64,000 bases of DNA from Actinostola sp. cb2023 (taxonomy: Eukaryota > Cnidaria > Anthozoa > Actiniaria > Actinostolidae). The stretch covers positions 35,001-99,000 of the forward strand of contig JAUJYZ010000097.1 in NCBI GenBank assembly GCA_033675265.1. The letters run 5' to 3'. Below, one piece after another: positions 18,901 to 28,212 of this stretch. Each line of letters starts with the position of its first letter. Within the stretch, counting starts at the first letter, position 1. The translations under genes were made by a program, and so were the position numbers. The notes under the pieces are model-generated. The model was not told where the DNA came from. It did no database searches and saw only the letters and a program-made list of their open reading frames with translations.

Positions 18901-20771
18901 CTTAAAAACGGTGGAGGAAATTCGTCTGGATTTTGGCTGTGATCCTGTGAAAATACAATACAATACAGCTGTAAAACCATGTAGACAGAAGGTAGAATCA
19001 GAGGACAAGTTAAAAATAAAAAATAAAAATAATAATAATAAAAAAAAATAAAAAAATAAATAATAATAAGTCCAATAGCGCTTTAAGTAATTATAATTAC
19101 TGACGTCTCTATGTATCCCTAAAAATATACAGTCGAACCTCCCGTAAGCGACCGCCCAAAATATCAAACTTTGTGGTCGCTTACGAGAGGCGGTCGCTTA
19201 CGAGAGGTTCCAACTATAGTGATTTGACTGCAGAAACTGAGCTTTTGGTATTTTGAAAAAACTGGTCGCTTAGGAGAGGTGGTCGCTTACGAGAGTGGTC
19301 GCAAAGGGAGGTTCGACTGTATATATATTCCTAGCTATATAATGAAGAAATGATCAACGCTCAGCGTGGGTCCATCGAGTTATGGATGCACGCGGGAGGC
19401 TGCTAAGCACTCAAGAAGCTAGAGTCGCACTCGGCTCGTACGCTTCTTGAGTGATTAGCAGCCTCCCGCGTGCATCCATAACTTGATGGACGCATAGCTG
19501 AAGCGTTGACCATTTCTTTTATAACATAGTTACTGCAAATTCAAATAAAACAATTTTATTTTCCAATTGATTTCAGAGCGCCCGCTATGCCGATGACGTG
19601 AGCGTGCGTCTATTGAGTTATGGATTCCTGTAAATACTCACAAGAAACCATATAATGATTCCCGAGAGAGAAGCTGTCACTAGAATGAATAGCAACATAG
19701 GCCAAGCACTGACGATGGTGGTGACAACAATACTTGTTCGTGTGTGGGATCGACCGTCGTGGACCAGAAGGATAACTCGTGGAGCGCGCACTAAAGACAA
19801 GAATGCGTGGTTTCGATAGGAGTTCCTGTAAAAAAAAGAACAGTGAGTAAAAAACAATAGACGCCTACCAAATATGGTAGTTTACTGCCAAATAAAGAAC
19901 TGTATGACAGTACCTGAATCCTTCGTAACCAAAGAGGGGAAAAGTTATGTCAAAATTGTTCTCGCTGAACGTTTCCTCGCCATGACGCACAGAGCGGAGT
20001 AGTTTTCCAAATTCAACAGAACTGTTTGGGTGGCAACAAAAGCTCAGCATCTTTGCAAAACAATATTAATACACAATTAAGTCATCAGTAAAGTTCATCA
20101 GTCCGACCAGCAAAGAAGACATTTTGTGCTTACTTAGGGACTTTCAGAAATTAGCAGGGGGAGGGGGAGGGGGGGGGAGGGGGTGGAATATGGGGGAGGG
20201 TCATACATACATACATTAGTTTATTTTGTACCACAATGATCTCATAACTTTTTGAGCCCCTGAAAAGGGAGGGTCATGAAAAATAGGCAGTGAAAAATGG
20301 AGTATTTTGGTATTTTAGTCCAAGCCCAAGGGGAGGGTCAGGAAATTTCATTCCCATCGCTAGGGGAGGCTCACAAAATTTTCAAAGCTCAATTTAAAAT
20401 CTCCACCCCCCTGACAAGTCCCTTACTTGTGTCAAGATATCAGGGAACATTCCACTGATTGTAAAACCAATCTTTTCTTTGTAGGACGATCTGTACATAG
20501 TAACATAAGGTGCTAATGGGTGCCAAGCTATCGACAATGGAAGACCAGAGGCACACCTTTCATCCAATGTCAACTGCCGCGTTACATTTTGTAGGGCTCT
20601 CAACGTTTTCCCGATTTTGGAGACAGAAGCATCGAGTACCATGACATTGAATGGGATGTGAAATGAGTTGGCTGTGTGTTTTTTCCCCTTCCAGTACGGC
20701 AAGAAAATTGACGTTGTTAAATGCACGTTAGATAATGCCATAAGGCTGAGAATGACGCCAAAACAAGTCAT
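14183..20771 (-). CDS. GluR0-like ligand-gated potassium channel (glutamate-receptor ligand domain with TVGYGD pore)
   Basis: Eight coding exons: 20771-20427, 20050-19914, 19825-19642, 18944-18696, 18176-18113, 17562-17297, 15900-15741 and 14403-14183. All junctions keep frame (phases 0,2,0,0,1,0,1) and give 541 aa. Order: hydrophobic N-terminal signal; ligand lobe S1 (to about aa 195, with GFTISGMFPDIL); TM1 (about 200-222, SAWPMLLFILVTASL); pore helix FWWALVTMTTVGYGD with the K+ filter TVGYGD at aa 252-257 (18840-18857); TM2 (about 267-291, VFCIVWILTGVIIVSIF); lobe S2 (306-438) with GALVDNYV, the usual place of the ligand-contacting acid; a third TM (about 439-462); a 79-aa cytoplasmic tail. 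There is no amino-terminal domain and no eukaryotic SYTANLAAF-type M3; TM2 ends SIFTALVTASLSA. Known: cyanobacterial GluR0 and rotifer AvGluR1 combine a glutamate domain with a K+ filter. Inferred: extracellular ligand opens a K+ current, hence inhibitory. The ligand is not determined. Confidence 0.9.
14428..14790. mobile_element. Two adjacent pogo/Tigger-like MITEs in intron 7
   Basis: Copies at 14428-14600 and 14604-14790 with ends CAGTCGAACCTCCCGTAAGC and the inverse; TA flanks are present at the outer ends. The interior repeats GGTCGCTTACGAGAGG motifs. Related copies lie at 19130-19319 and 32967-33130. Confidence 0.85.
15260..15400. repeat. G-rich 13-bp repeats with inverted flanks
   Basis: GGAGGGGGATTGT is repeated three times, followed by GGGGAGAGG variants, bracketed by the inverted pair GCGGTCCTGGAGGG and CCCTCCAGGACCGC. 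This is probably a small element inside intron 7 of the channel gene. Confidence 0.6.
15505..15717. mobile_element. MITE, 213 bp, ending 24 bp from exon 7
   Basis: Perfect inverted ends AGAGTCGTTTTCGTATGAGT plus GGGA and their inverse. A second internal inverted pair includes GGTACGG...CCGTACC. It lies in the intron just downstream of the exon 7 donor (minus strand). Confidence 0.8.
15923..16140. mobile_element. Tigger-type terminal repeats with poly-A core
   Basis: A complete 69-bp element at 16072-16140 has TA flanks and ends CAGTCAAACTTCTATAAAGC / GCTTAATAGAGGTTTGACTG. A partial copy begins at 15923 with CAGTCAAACATCTATT, then about 34 adenines and CTATTAAGCGGTCAC repeats. These ends resemble pogo/Tigger termini. 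The partial copy begins 23 bp upstream of the exon 7 acceptor of the channel gene. Another fragment lies at about 17190-17255. Confidence 0.75.
16200..17190 (-). mobile_element. SINE-like composite with tRNA-like promoter
   Basis: On the minus strand, 17185-17040 begins CGTCCGGTTGGCTCGGTTGA, contains an A-box-like segment and a B-box-like GGTTCGTGGTTCAAC, and ends AAGGTACTTAAGGCATGGTT. An inverse of this tail (AAGGTACCTTTAAGGCCTGG) is at about 16398-16417, and 16235-16380 resembles the body of a dispersed repeat (ACACCGGGAACTTTGTGCCC). The segment between about 16425 and 17040 is unique and non-coding. Confidence 0.5.
17840..18093. mobile_element. MITE in intron 5 of the channel gene
   Basis: Inverted ends AGGGACTTGTCAGAAATTA and TAATTTCTGACAAGTCCCT enclose a G-rich core. 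It lies 19 bp from the short exon at 18113-18176. A second copy is at 20136-20423. Confidence 0.82.
18226..18657. mobile_element. MITE with 19-bp core, short copy
   Basis: Starts CAGGAGCCCATACGTAGGAG and ends with the inverse ATGCTCCTACTTATGGGCTC. It carries the TGATTGGTCAA...GTTCAAACGC conserved flank and only about five imperfect core units at 18440-18560. It sits in intron 4 of the channel gene. Confidence 0.78.
19130..19319. mobile_element. pogo/Tigger-like MITE in intron 3
   Basis: TA-flanked copy with ends CAGTCGAACCTCCCGTAAGC and GGGAGGTTCGACTG; the best preserved of the four copies in this window. Confidence 0.88.
19346..19518. mobile_element. Foldback MITE, 173 bp
   Basis: Nearly full-length palindrome: AAGAAATGATCAACGCTCAG and GGAGGCTGCTAAGCACTCAA on the left are mirrored on the right through to AGCGTTGACCATTTCTT. 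It lies in intron 3 of the channel gene. Confidence 0.8.
20136..20423. mobile_element. MITE abutting the donor of coding exon 1
   Basis: Second copy of the AGGGACT...AGTCCCT element. It is flanked by direct repeats TACTT (20131-20135 and 20424-20428). On the minus strand the right repeat reads AAGTA and contains the GT splice donor of exon 20427-20771, so the insertion duplicated the donor. Confidence 0.85.
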
Positions 20772-20859
20772 TTTAGAAACCGAAACAACCTGAGAAAAAT
20801 AGGGAAAGAAGCATTAACATTAGAAATAGTCTATTCTGAAGGTTCGACTTTTTAACATC

Positions 20860-20948
20860 AGATTCGTACAACATCAGTGGATCATAATAAACCAATGTTA
20901 ACGGTTAATTAGTACATGGTTAATTAGTAATGGTTAATTAGTATATGG
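20860..20948. repeat. GGTTAATTAGTATAT repeats and flank duplication
   Basis: A segment with CAACATCAGTGGAT and several GGTTAATTAGTA(TAT) units lies left of the 19-bp-core element and recurs on its right at about 21825-21950. The element therefore sits within, or has split, a small tandem array. Confidence 0.65.
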
Positions 20949-21811
20949 CAGGAGCCCATAAGTAGGAGCATCCATGTTGCATTAAAATCTGTCACGGCGT
21001 TTGAAAAAGTTTGGCTATTTTTAGAACACGAAATTGACCAATCACCGTTGCTGCAAATAAAACGATTTGATGCAAATAAAACGAGTTGCAGCAAATAAAA
21101 CGAGTTGCTACAAATAAAACGAGTTGCTACAAATAAAACGAGTTGCTACAAATAAAACGAGTTGCTGCAAATAAAACGAGTTGCTGCAAATTAAACGAGT
21201 TGCAGCAAATAAAACGAGTTGCAGCAAATAAAACGAGTTGCTACAAATAAAACGAGTTGCAACAAATAAAACGAGTTGCAACAAATAAAACGAGTTGCAG
21301 CAAATAAAACGAGTTGCTGTAAATAAAACGAGTTGCAGCAAATAAAACGAGTTGCTACAAATAAAACGAGTTGCAACAAATAAAACGAGTTGCAACAAAT
21401 AAAACGAGTTGCAGCAAATAAAACGAGTTGCTGTAAATAAAACGAGTTGCTGTAAATAAAACGAGTTGTTGTAAATAAAACGAGTTGCAGCAAATAAAAC
21501 GAGTTGCAGCAAATAAAACGAGTTGCAGCAAATAAAACAGAGTTGCTGTAAATAAAACGAGTTGCTACAAATAAAACGAGTTGCTACAAATAAAACGCGT
21601 TGCAGCAAATAAAACGAGTTGCAGCAAATAAAACGAGTTGCAACAAATAAAACGAGTTGCAGCAAATAAAACGAGTTGCTGCAAATATAACCGGAAGTGC
21701 ACAGTGATTGGTCAATTTCGAGAAATCGTGTTCTAAAAATAGCCAAACTTGTTCAAACGCCGTGACATAGACCCAATATGTAGTATGGATGCTCCTACTT
21801 ATGGGCTCCTG
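20949..21811. mobile_element. MITE with 19-bp core, complete copy
   Basis: Both ends are present: CAGGAGCCCATAAGTAGGAG at the left and CTCCTACTTATGGGCTCCTG at the right, each followed by about 100 bp of matching inverted flank (GTCACGGCGTTTGAA, TTGACCAATCAC). Between them about 33 copies of a 19-bp unit AAATAAAACGAGTTGC(N)(N)C fill 21045-21690. This copy shows that the arrays at 2.2, 4.3 and 18.4 kb are cores of one element family. Confidence 0.9.
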
Positions 21812-21959
21812 ACTTATTAACATCAGATTCATACAACATCAGTGGATAATAAACCAGTTAACGGTTAATTAGTATACGGTTAATTAGTATATGGTTAATT
21901 AGTATATGGTTAATTAGTATATGGTCAATTAGTATATGTTAATTAGTGGAATCAGATCG

Positions 21960-23317
21960 TTAATCGAATACACGACAGTTGACATTACTTTACTTGCTGT
22001 TTACATACTCTGAGCACGAACAAAACATGTATGTCGTTGCCGCGTTTACCATTGTTCATATACGGTTATCGAAAGATCACGTATAAAAACAACTTAAATT
22101 ATCGGTTTTTGTTGCAGTCTTACCAAACAGCACATCCAGATAACCGTACACAAACCGTCTAATTAATTAATGGGTGTCTACTTGAAGCGTGTATACCACA
22201 CAGAGTGTTGTTACTGCAGCTAAAATGGTATATAAACTGATTACTTTATTATGCGCGTACGAGAGCACCAACAAAGAGATAACAATCAAAGGTCTTAGTT
22301 TTAAAATCTAGAAAGAACTCGACAACATCCGTCTTAATTAAGATATGTTCTTGTCAGACAGAATCCAAGGCAAGACAATGAACCATTATTAAACCACGGC
22401 TTACCGATTGTGAGAGTAGAGTGTACACTTGCCTACTGGAATGAAGAATGTGGCTTCTTTACTCTGCGTGTTCTGCTTGCCAACCTATTAATCCGTCCAT
22501 CAATGGGTTGCGATGGCAACAGAAATGGTTATAAGATGGTATGTTTTTCTACCTTTTGTTTATTACTAAGAGCCAATCTTTTAACTGACAAGTTTTGTTG
22601 TTAGCCAAGAACTATTCTAGGATTCAGTGATGGCTGTGGTACAGTTACATTTGGCATCCTGAGAAACTATTTAGGAGCGGCGTGTTGATGATGAAAAGAG
22701 CCCCAAGGGAATGTGACTATGAGCTACATTAAATCATGTCACGAACTTACAACATATGATTGCTTTTACAGATAATTCATCGCTACACGATATAAGTAGT
22801 TTTACAATGATATTTTTTCTGAGACGAACACGTTGAAAAATGAATTTGCCAAACTTGTACAACCTGATCGGTATAGTCAGGCTATACACTTATCGGAGAG
22901 GATGGAATGTTTGTCTGTCTTTTAGAATAAAATTAAAAGCGATAATCTCTCATCATCGCCAAGTTCTATAACACTGTGTTAATGTAATGCATTATTACCT
23001 ATTACAGTAAAGCAATCAAGCCTGATTGATTCACTGCACTTTAATGGCTTTATGCTGATTGAGTGAACACGCTAATGATCTAAGTATATCTGAAGCGACT
23101 CCACTGTGTTTGTGTTTAAAATCCTAATGTGTTTCTAGTGTTTTTAGAGGACAGGATATAGGAAGTGATGGTATCTCTCGAACCATTAGCCGACTGTTTT
23201 GAAAACAAACTTGGCATATTGTACATTGAGAATGAATATTAGTTGTACATTGTATGTATGATAGTGTATTTAATATTCGATTGTAATAAAGGTTTTACTG
23301 TAATCATCTAAATACTG
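21960..23317. other. No coding feature recognised; probable intron of the channel gene
   Basis: If the 5' UTR exon predicted near 24.9 kb is right, this stretch lies inside the first intron of the channel gene. Only short open frames without motifs are present. Confidence 0.45.
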
Positions 23318-23600
23318 AAGCCGAATCTACACGAACATTTTCCTTGACAAGGAAGACTTGCTCGTGTAGACGACAAAAACGTCGCCAATTTTGCCTTGTC
23401 AAGGAAAACTTGCTCGTGTAGACGACAAAAAAATTTCAATTTTTCCTTGTCAAGGAAAACTTGCTCGTGTAGACGACAAAAAAATGTCAATTTTTCCTTG
23501 TCAAGGAAAACTTGCTCGTGTAGATGACAAAAAATTGTCAATGTTTCCGCCTTGTCAAGGAAAACTTGTCAAGGAAAACTTGTTCGTGTAGATGCGGCTT
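23318..23600. mobile_element. Small TIR element with palindromic tandem core
   Basis: Begins AAGCCGAATCTACACGA and ends TCGTGTAGATGCGGCTT, giving near-perfect 17-bp inverted ends. The core has about four copies of a unit with CCTTGTCAAGG and ACTTGCTCGTGTAGACGAC, the same unit as the satellite at 9381-13735 in the opposite orientation. Confidence 0.85.
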
Positions 23601-23754
23601 TATTATAGTAATCATCTAATTACTGAATTAGTATATGTACTAGTGCTCATTTAAATACTGAGTTATCTTTAATAGTATTAGTAAATCATCTAAATACCGA
23701 ATTATCTGTACTAATATCTTTAGCTAGATTACCGACATTAATTATAAAACAAGA

Positions 23755-24035
23755 CGCTCAATGAGCGTACACTCGGGCTTATGACAAGGACAATGTCAGT
23801 TGCGTGAGGAGAGACCTGACAATGACTGACAGTTGCGTGACGAGGGAGACTATGTATAGCATAGATAAAAATACGGTGATAACGACGGTACATGCACTCC
23901 ATTATAACTCTCTCTTTGACATACAAAAATACTATTTTGAACAGCATTAACACAACAAGGACAATGTCAGTTGCGTGAGGAGAGACCTGACAATGACTGA
24001 CAGTTGCGTGACGAGGGAGACTATGTATATACATG
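23755..24035. repeat. Direct duplication of about 85 bp
   Basis: A segment ACAAGGACAATGTCAGTTGC through GAGGGAGACTATGTATA occurs at about 23783-23860 and 23956-24030, with further decayed pieces near 24245. Nothing coding is seen. Confidence 0.7.
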
Positions 24036-24040
24036 TATGT

Positions 24041-25855
24041 GTCGAGTTCATTTGATTTGCCTTTGAGTTCATTTGATTACCTTTTGACTTTGAGTTCAAT
24101 TGATTTGATTTTGATGAGTTCTCTAGCTTCAGATCCCGAAACGTCGAGTTTGGAATCGAGTTCGAGTTCGAGTTCCGGTTCGAACGTCGAATAAAACAAG
24201 GACATCTTCTTCAATACAATATCATTTCTCTGACGTCATGACAATCAGTGACGAGGGAGACTATGAGTCGGGTGAGTACGAACATGATACGTCTTGAGGT
24301 TGCATAGGTCAGATGGTTCTGATAACGCCCTCACGTTTGTTTTTGTTAAATATATTTTAAGCGAGCTTCTAGTCCTTTTACCACTTCTAGTCATTGAACG
24401 ATGAACTAGAATCCTGACCTTTTAATAGCTTGAAGATCTACAGCTGCTTTCAAAACTAAGATTCAAATCTACTTTAGTCCTGTGTGTGTGTTTTTTTTCT
24501 TATCTGCTGAGTAATCTTGAAACTCGATACGATTAAATACGTCGCACACTTTCGTCATTCTTCGACCGAAGAAAACTACTACTACCGAAAAACGCATTTT
24601 CTAACTCGGGCTTCCTTCGGAAGGGCCCGAGTAACAAGTGACTGGCCTCAAGGCTTTAAAATGATCTTTAAATCAAATACTTTGAAAACAGAAGCTTGAC
24701 TTAAAAAAAACAGTGTGGATCCAGCAGTGTATTTTTGTGCACTGACTGTCATATTCATAATACACTAAAGTAACGCTAATTAACGACGCTTGTTGACATT
24801 TTCCATTAAAAAAATAATTCAGTTAATTAACTCAAGAACTGTTTTGTTAAAATAGCATTAGCCACTTACCGATGTGTCTCGTTCAATCTCCAGTGCTGAA
24901 GTGAAGTGAAAAAAAATGTCGATCGACCAATATTTATATAAATGGTTTCGACCAATAGAAACATAGTATCTTTTAATGTTCACTTCCGGTTGAAACGCGA
25001 TTCGTTAAACAACTCAAGGGTCTTTAGAGGATAGGTGAATCACATTAATTTGAATATCTTCATCTTCTGTCATGAGTGTGTGCCGCCCGTCGGATTTTCG
25101 AGCCTTCCGGGGGAAACAAGTTCATCCCCCCCTATGGCGGGGATTTGACTTGATGTGCTATCCGTGGGCTGGGATTTTGATTAAACACTTGCCCGGGGTA
25201 GGGGAAATTTGAAAAGTTAAAATTACAAGTAAAATTGAAATTTCCGCGGCGAAACAACTGCCGGATCGAAGCATGCTTTCAACACGTATGTGATCACGCG
25301 TACGTTTACAGCACAAGAAGAATAGTATTATTAATTGAGTATCGTAGGCGAGTAAAAATACTCAAATGTTAGAGTGCAATTTAGAAAAGCTTGAAAGATT
25401 AGTGACTAATTAGTATTATTTAAGGTTTAAATAAGTAAGAAATAAGCGGGCCGTGACCTTGATTGTCTGCCTCTGGGATAGTCATGCTAAATTTGCATCA
25501 GAATAGCTCAAACCTGTTTCAACGGAAAGTCAAACTCAAGTCTATTTCTGACTAACTGTGACTAAGGAATATATTCGTCAACGAAACCAGTCTGGTTTAG
25601 ACTTTCGTGATATGCATTGGTTTTCTTTTTCTGTTCACTTCTCTACTGCCCGACAAACCCTGAGCGAATATCCACTACATAAAAATAACATTATTTGCTC
25701 TTCAGTCCCCTTCCAACCCCATTCTCTGCCCAAGTTAGTTATCTAGAATGAAGAAAAAAAATTGGACACAATACAACATGATCGCATCACAGACATTTAC
25801 TCCAGCCCAACTAGCTTAAAGAACCACAGGCAAATAAATGGACACATCAAAGACA
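24041..25855. other. Mostly unannotated; holds predicted first exon of the channel gene
   Basis: No coding region recognised. 25060-25260 is a low-complexity diverged repeat, and 25360-25450 has an inverted relative at about 30585-30650. The single feature of interest is the donor-bearing exon at about 24870-24915. Confidence 0.45.
24870..24960 (-). promoter_or_regulatory. Predicted promoter and 5' UTR exon of the GluR0-like channel
   Basis: On the minus strand a TATA-like TTTATATAAATA (about 24936-24947) is followed 70 bp later by GACACATCG|GTAAGTGG, a strong splice donor at 24869-24868. The first coding exon has an acceptor (ctatttttctcag) 18 bases before its ATG, at 20790-20791, so an upstream non-coding exon is required. 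Pairing the two gives a 4.1-kb first intron. This is inference from signals only. Confidence 0.4.
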
Positions 25856-26575
25856 AGAGACGCATTTAGGTGAAATATTCTTTCTTTCCTATCCCTCTTT
25901 CCCATCTGATAGCTAAAATAAATGGACACTGGACACATCAAAGACAAGAGACGCATTTAGGTGAAATATTCTTTCATTCCTATCCCTCTTTCCCATCTGA
26001 TAGCTAAAATAAATGGACACTGGACACATCAAAGACAAGAGACGCATTTAGGTGAAATATTCTTTCATTCCTATCCCTCTTTCCCATCTGATAGCTAAAA
26101 TAAATGGACACTGGACACATCAAAGACAAGAGACGCATTAGGTGAAATATTCTTTCATTCCTATCCCTCTTTCCCATCTGATAGCTAAAATAAATGGACA
26201 CTGGACACATCAAAGACAAGAGACGCATTAGGTGAAATATTCTTTCATTCCTATCCCTCTTTCCCATCTGATAGCTAAAATAAATGGACACTGGACACAT
26301 CAAAGACAAGAGACGCATTAGGTGAAATATTCTTTCATTCCTATCCCTCTTTCCCATCTGATAGCTAAAATAAATGGACACTGGACACATCAAAGACAAG
26401 AGACGCAATAGGTGAAATATTCTTTCATTCCTATCCCTCTTTCCCATCTGATAGCTAAAATAAATGGACACTGGACACATCAAAGACAAGAGACGCATTA
26501 GGTGAAATATTCTTTCAATCCCATCTATCTCTCTTTCCCATCTGATAGCTAAAATAAACGGACCCTTGTGGACCG
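25845..26575. repeat. 90-bp minisatellite, about eight copies
   Basis: The unit contains AATGGACACTGGACACATCA and CATTCCTATCCCTCTTTCCC. The first two or three units have 91 bases, with an extra T in GCATTTAGG; later ones have 90. Because 90 is divisible by three, the minus strand shows a false 200-codon repetitive open frame. Confidence 0.92.
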
Positions 26576-26689
26576 TGAAAATATTTGAGCATAAATATTG
26601 TGTCACATAGTGAGAGGTTTTAGAGCCTGTCAGTAATATAATGAGTACACGGGAAGAGGGATAACCCTAGCGCTAGGAGAGGGGGGACG

Positions 26690-26975
26690 TGGGGACTCGC
26701 GGGGTATTGTGGTATCCGTCTATTTTTTTGTGCGACATTACGGTATTTTATATTTCGAGATGCGGTATTGCGGTATCGTCCTGGTCTGCGATATTTGGCG
26801 ACTTTGGGGCTACGGTATTCGGTGAAATTCAAATTTCTTTAGCGTATTTCGGTATTCCGGTTGTTTCCAAAACATTGCTACTGTTGTTTCAAATTTCAAT
26901 TTTAGGTATTACGGTATTACCGGTATTACGGTATTTTCATTTTTTTGATGCGGTATTGCGGTATCAGCTACCCCC
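26690..26975. repeat. CGGTATT-rich degenerate repeat
   Basis: Many irregular copies of CGGTATTNCGGTAT in both phases. It lies just downstream of the transposase stop codon and may belong to that transposon's non-coding part. Confidence 0.6.
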
Positions 26976-27028
26976 ACAACGCCCCCCTCCTAGGATCTTC
27001 CTAGCAATGGGGACAACTCAGTACATTG

Positions 27029-28039
27029 CTATCGATATATTCTCCATGACCGTCTGTAAAAGTTTCTCACATTCAATGGCGAAACTTGAAGAAACGAATC
27101 AATAATGGCTAATAATGGGTTATCTGCTAATGCACCAGGTGTTTTACGAGCCATGGCTTTGGCTAGGCCAAATACCATTTCGATTGGGTTCAGATCGTAG
27201 CTATATGCCGGCAATTTTACTAAAGTGATGTTCTTCTGGGACAAAATGTTAGATAGATGTGCATCATTATGTACGCTGGCATTATCAACAACAAGGTAGG
27301 AATTATTTGGAAGTAGGGGCATTACTTGACGTTCTACTACTTCGTTAATAAGCAAAATATTGTAGTTACCTTGTGTTGGTACCACTGAAATGACTCCTGC
27401 ATTGAACCCCACAACACCTACGACAGAATAACTAGTAGCTGCCCTACCTTTCTGCTGATAAGCAGGCAACGGAAATCCGCTTTCGCAACGCCCGTATAAG
27501 CGAGCATCTGTCTCGGATGCGAAGGACGTCTCATCTAAGAAATATAGATCTCTTGGGTCTACAGTTCTTCTCCATCTTACGTACTCTTGCCGCCTTTGTT
27601 GTATGTAAGGAGAAAAACGTTCATTTGCCACCATGACACACTTCTTTCTCGTTATATTGAGTGTACTCATTAAATGTTGGAAGTAGAAACAGGATGGTGT
27701 GTCTGCCGGGGCCAGGCCAAAGTCATCAGCCACTATGCATCGTATTTCTCTGATGTACATGGTTGGATATAATACCACGAGTGCTTCAATGTACGTATCT
27801 ATCCACGGTGGGTAGTGCTTTGGTCTCGCATTGAATTGTGTAGAAGGCATCAATGAAGCTTTGCCAGTGAAAAGCCGTAACATATTTCGTACAGTATTAT
27901 AAGTGACTTTACATATCCTTGCTGTTGCAGCAATGGTCCGAACTCTTATATACGTGACAATAATATCAATTCGCTTTTGGAGGGGGTATGCCGCCCCCAG
28001 TTGGAAAACACCCTCGTTTTGATTGGTATTCCAAGGCAT
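27029..28039 (-). CDS. IS630/Tc1-mariner superfamily DD34E transposase
   Basis: Single-exon open frame; the first ATG gives 336 aa (an in-frame TTG lies 12 codons upstream). It would catalyse cut-and-paste transposition in the nucleus. N-terminal part: helix-turn-helix-like segment (ATARICKVTYNTVRNML, about aa 40-56). Catalytic core: FLDETSFASETDARLYGR (first Asp, about 166), LVVDNASVH (second Asp, about 249), YSYDLNPIEMVFG (Glu, about 284). The spacing from second Asp to Glu is 34 residues, hence DD34E. The frame is undamaged, so the copy may be recent, active or host-adopted. No convincing terminal repeats were found by eye. Its start lies 174 bp from the start of the divergent DM-domain gene, so the two could share a regulatory region. 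Confidence 0.9.
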   Translation of the reverse strand: MPWNTNQNEGVFQLGAAYPLQKRIDIIVTYIRVRTIAATARICKVTYNTVRNMLRLFTGKASLMPSTQFNARPKHYPPWIDTYIEALVVLYPTMYIREIRCIVADDFGLAPADTPSCFYFQHLMSTLNITRKKCVMVANERFSPYIQQRRQEYVRWRRTVDPRDLYFLDETSFASETDARLYGRCESGFPLPAYQQKGRAATSYSVVGVVGFNAGVISVVPTQGNYNILLINEVVERQVMPLLPNNSYLVVDNASVHNDAHLSNILSQKNITLVKLPAYSYDLNPIEMVFGLAKAMARKTPGALADNPLLAIIDSFLQVSPLNVRNFYRRSWRIYR

Positions 28040-28212
28040 ATATAGCAGGTTTTTTTGCGATAAGATAAGCAACAAAATCAGCTGAAAACATTAAATCCAT
28101 GCACGACTGACCATGAAATTGCCATAACGCAGTTTTGGCGCTAAATTTGAATTGCTAATTTGTAGTTAATTAATACGTGTTTGTTCTTTTCGTTCGACCG
28201 ATTTACTACGAC

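Noticed and set aside
26004..26606. 200-codon minus-strand frame with repeated GKRDRNERIFHLMRLLSL
   Set aside because: The 90-bp minisatellite has a length divisible by three, so the frame stays open by default.
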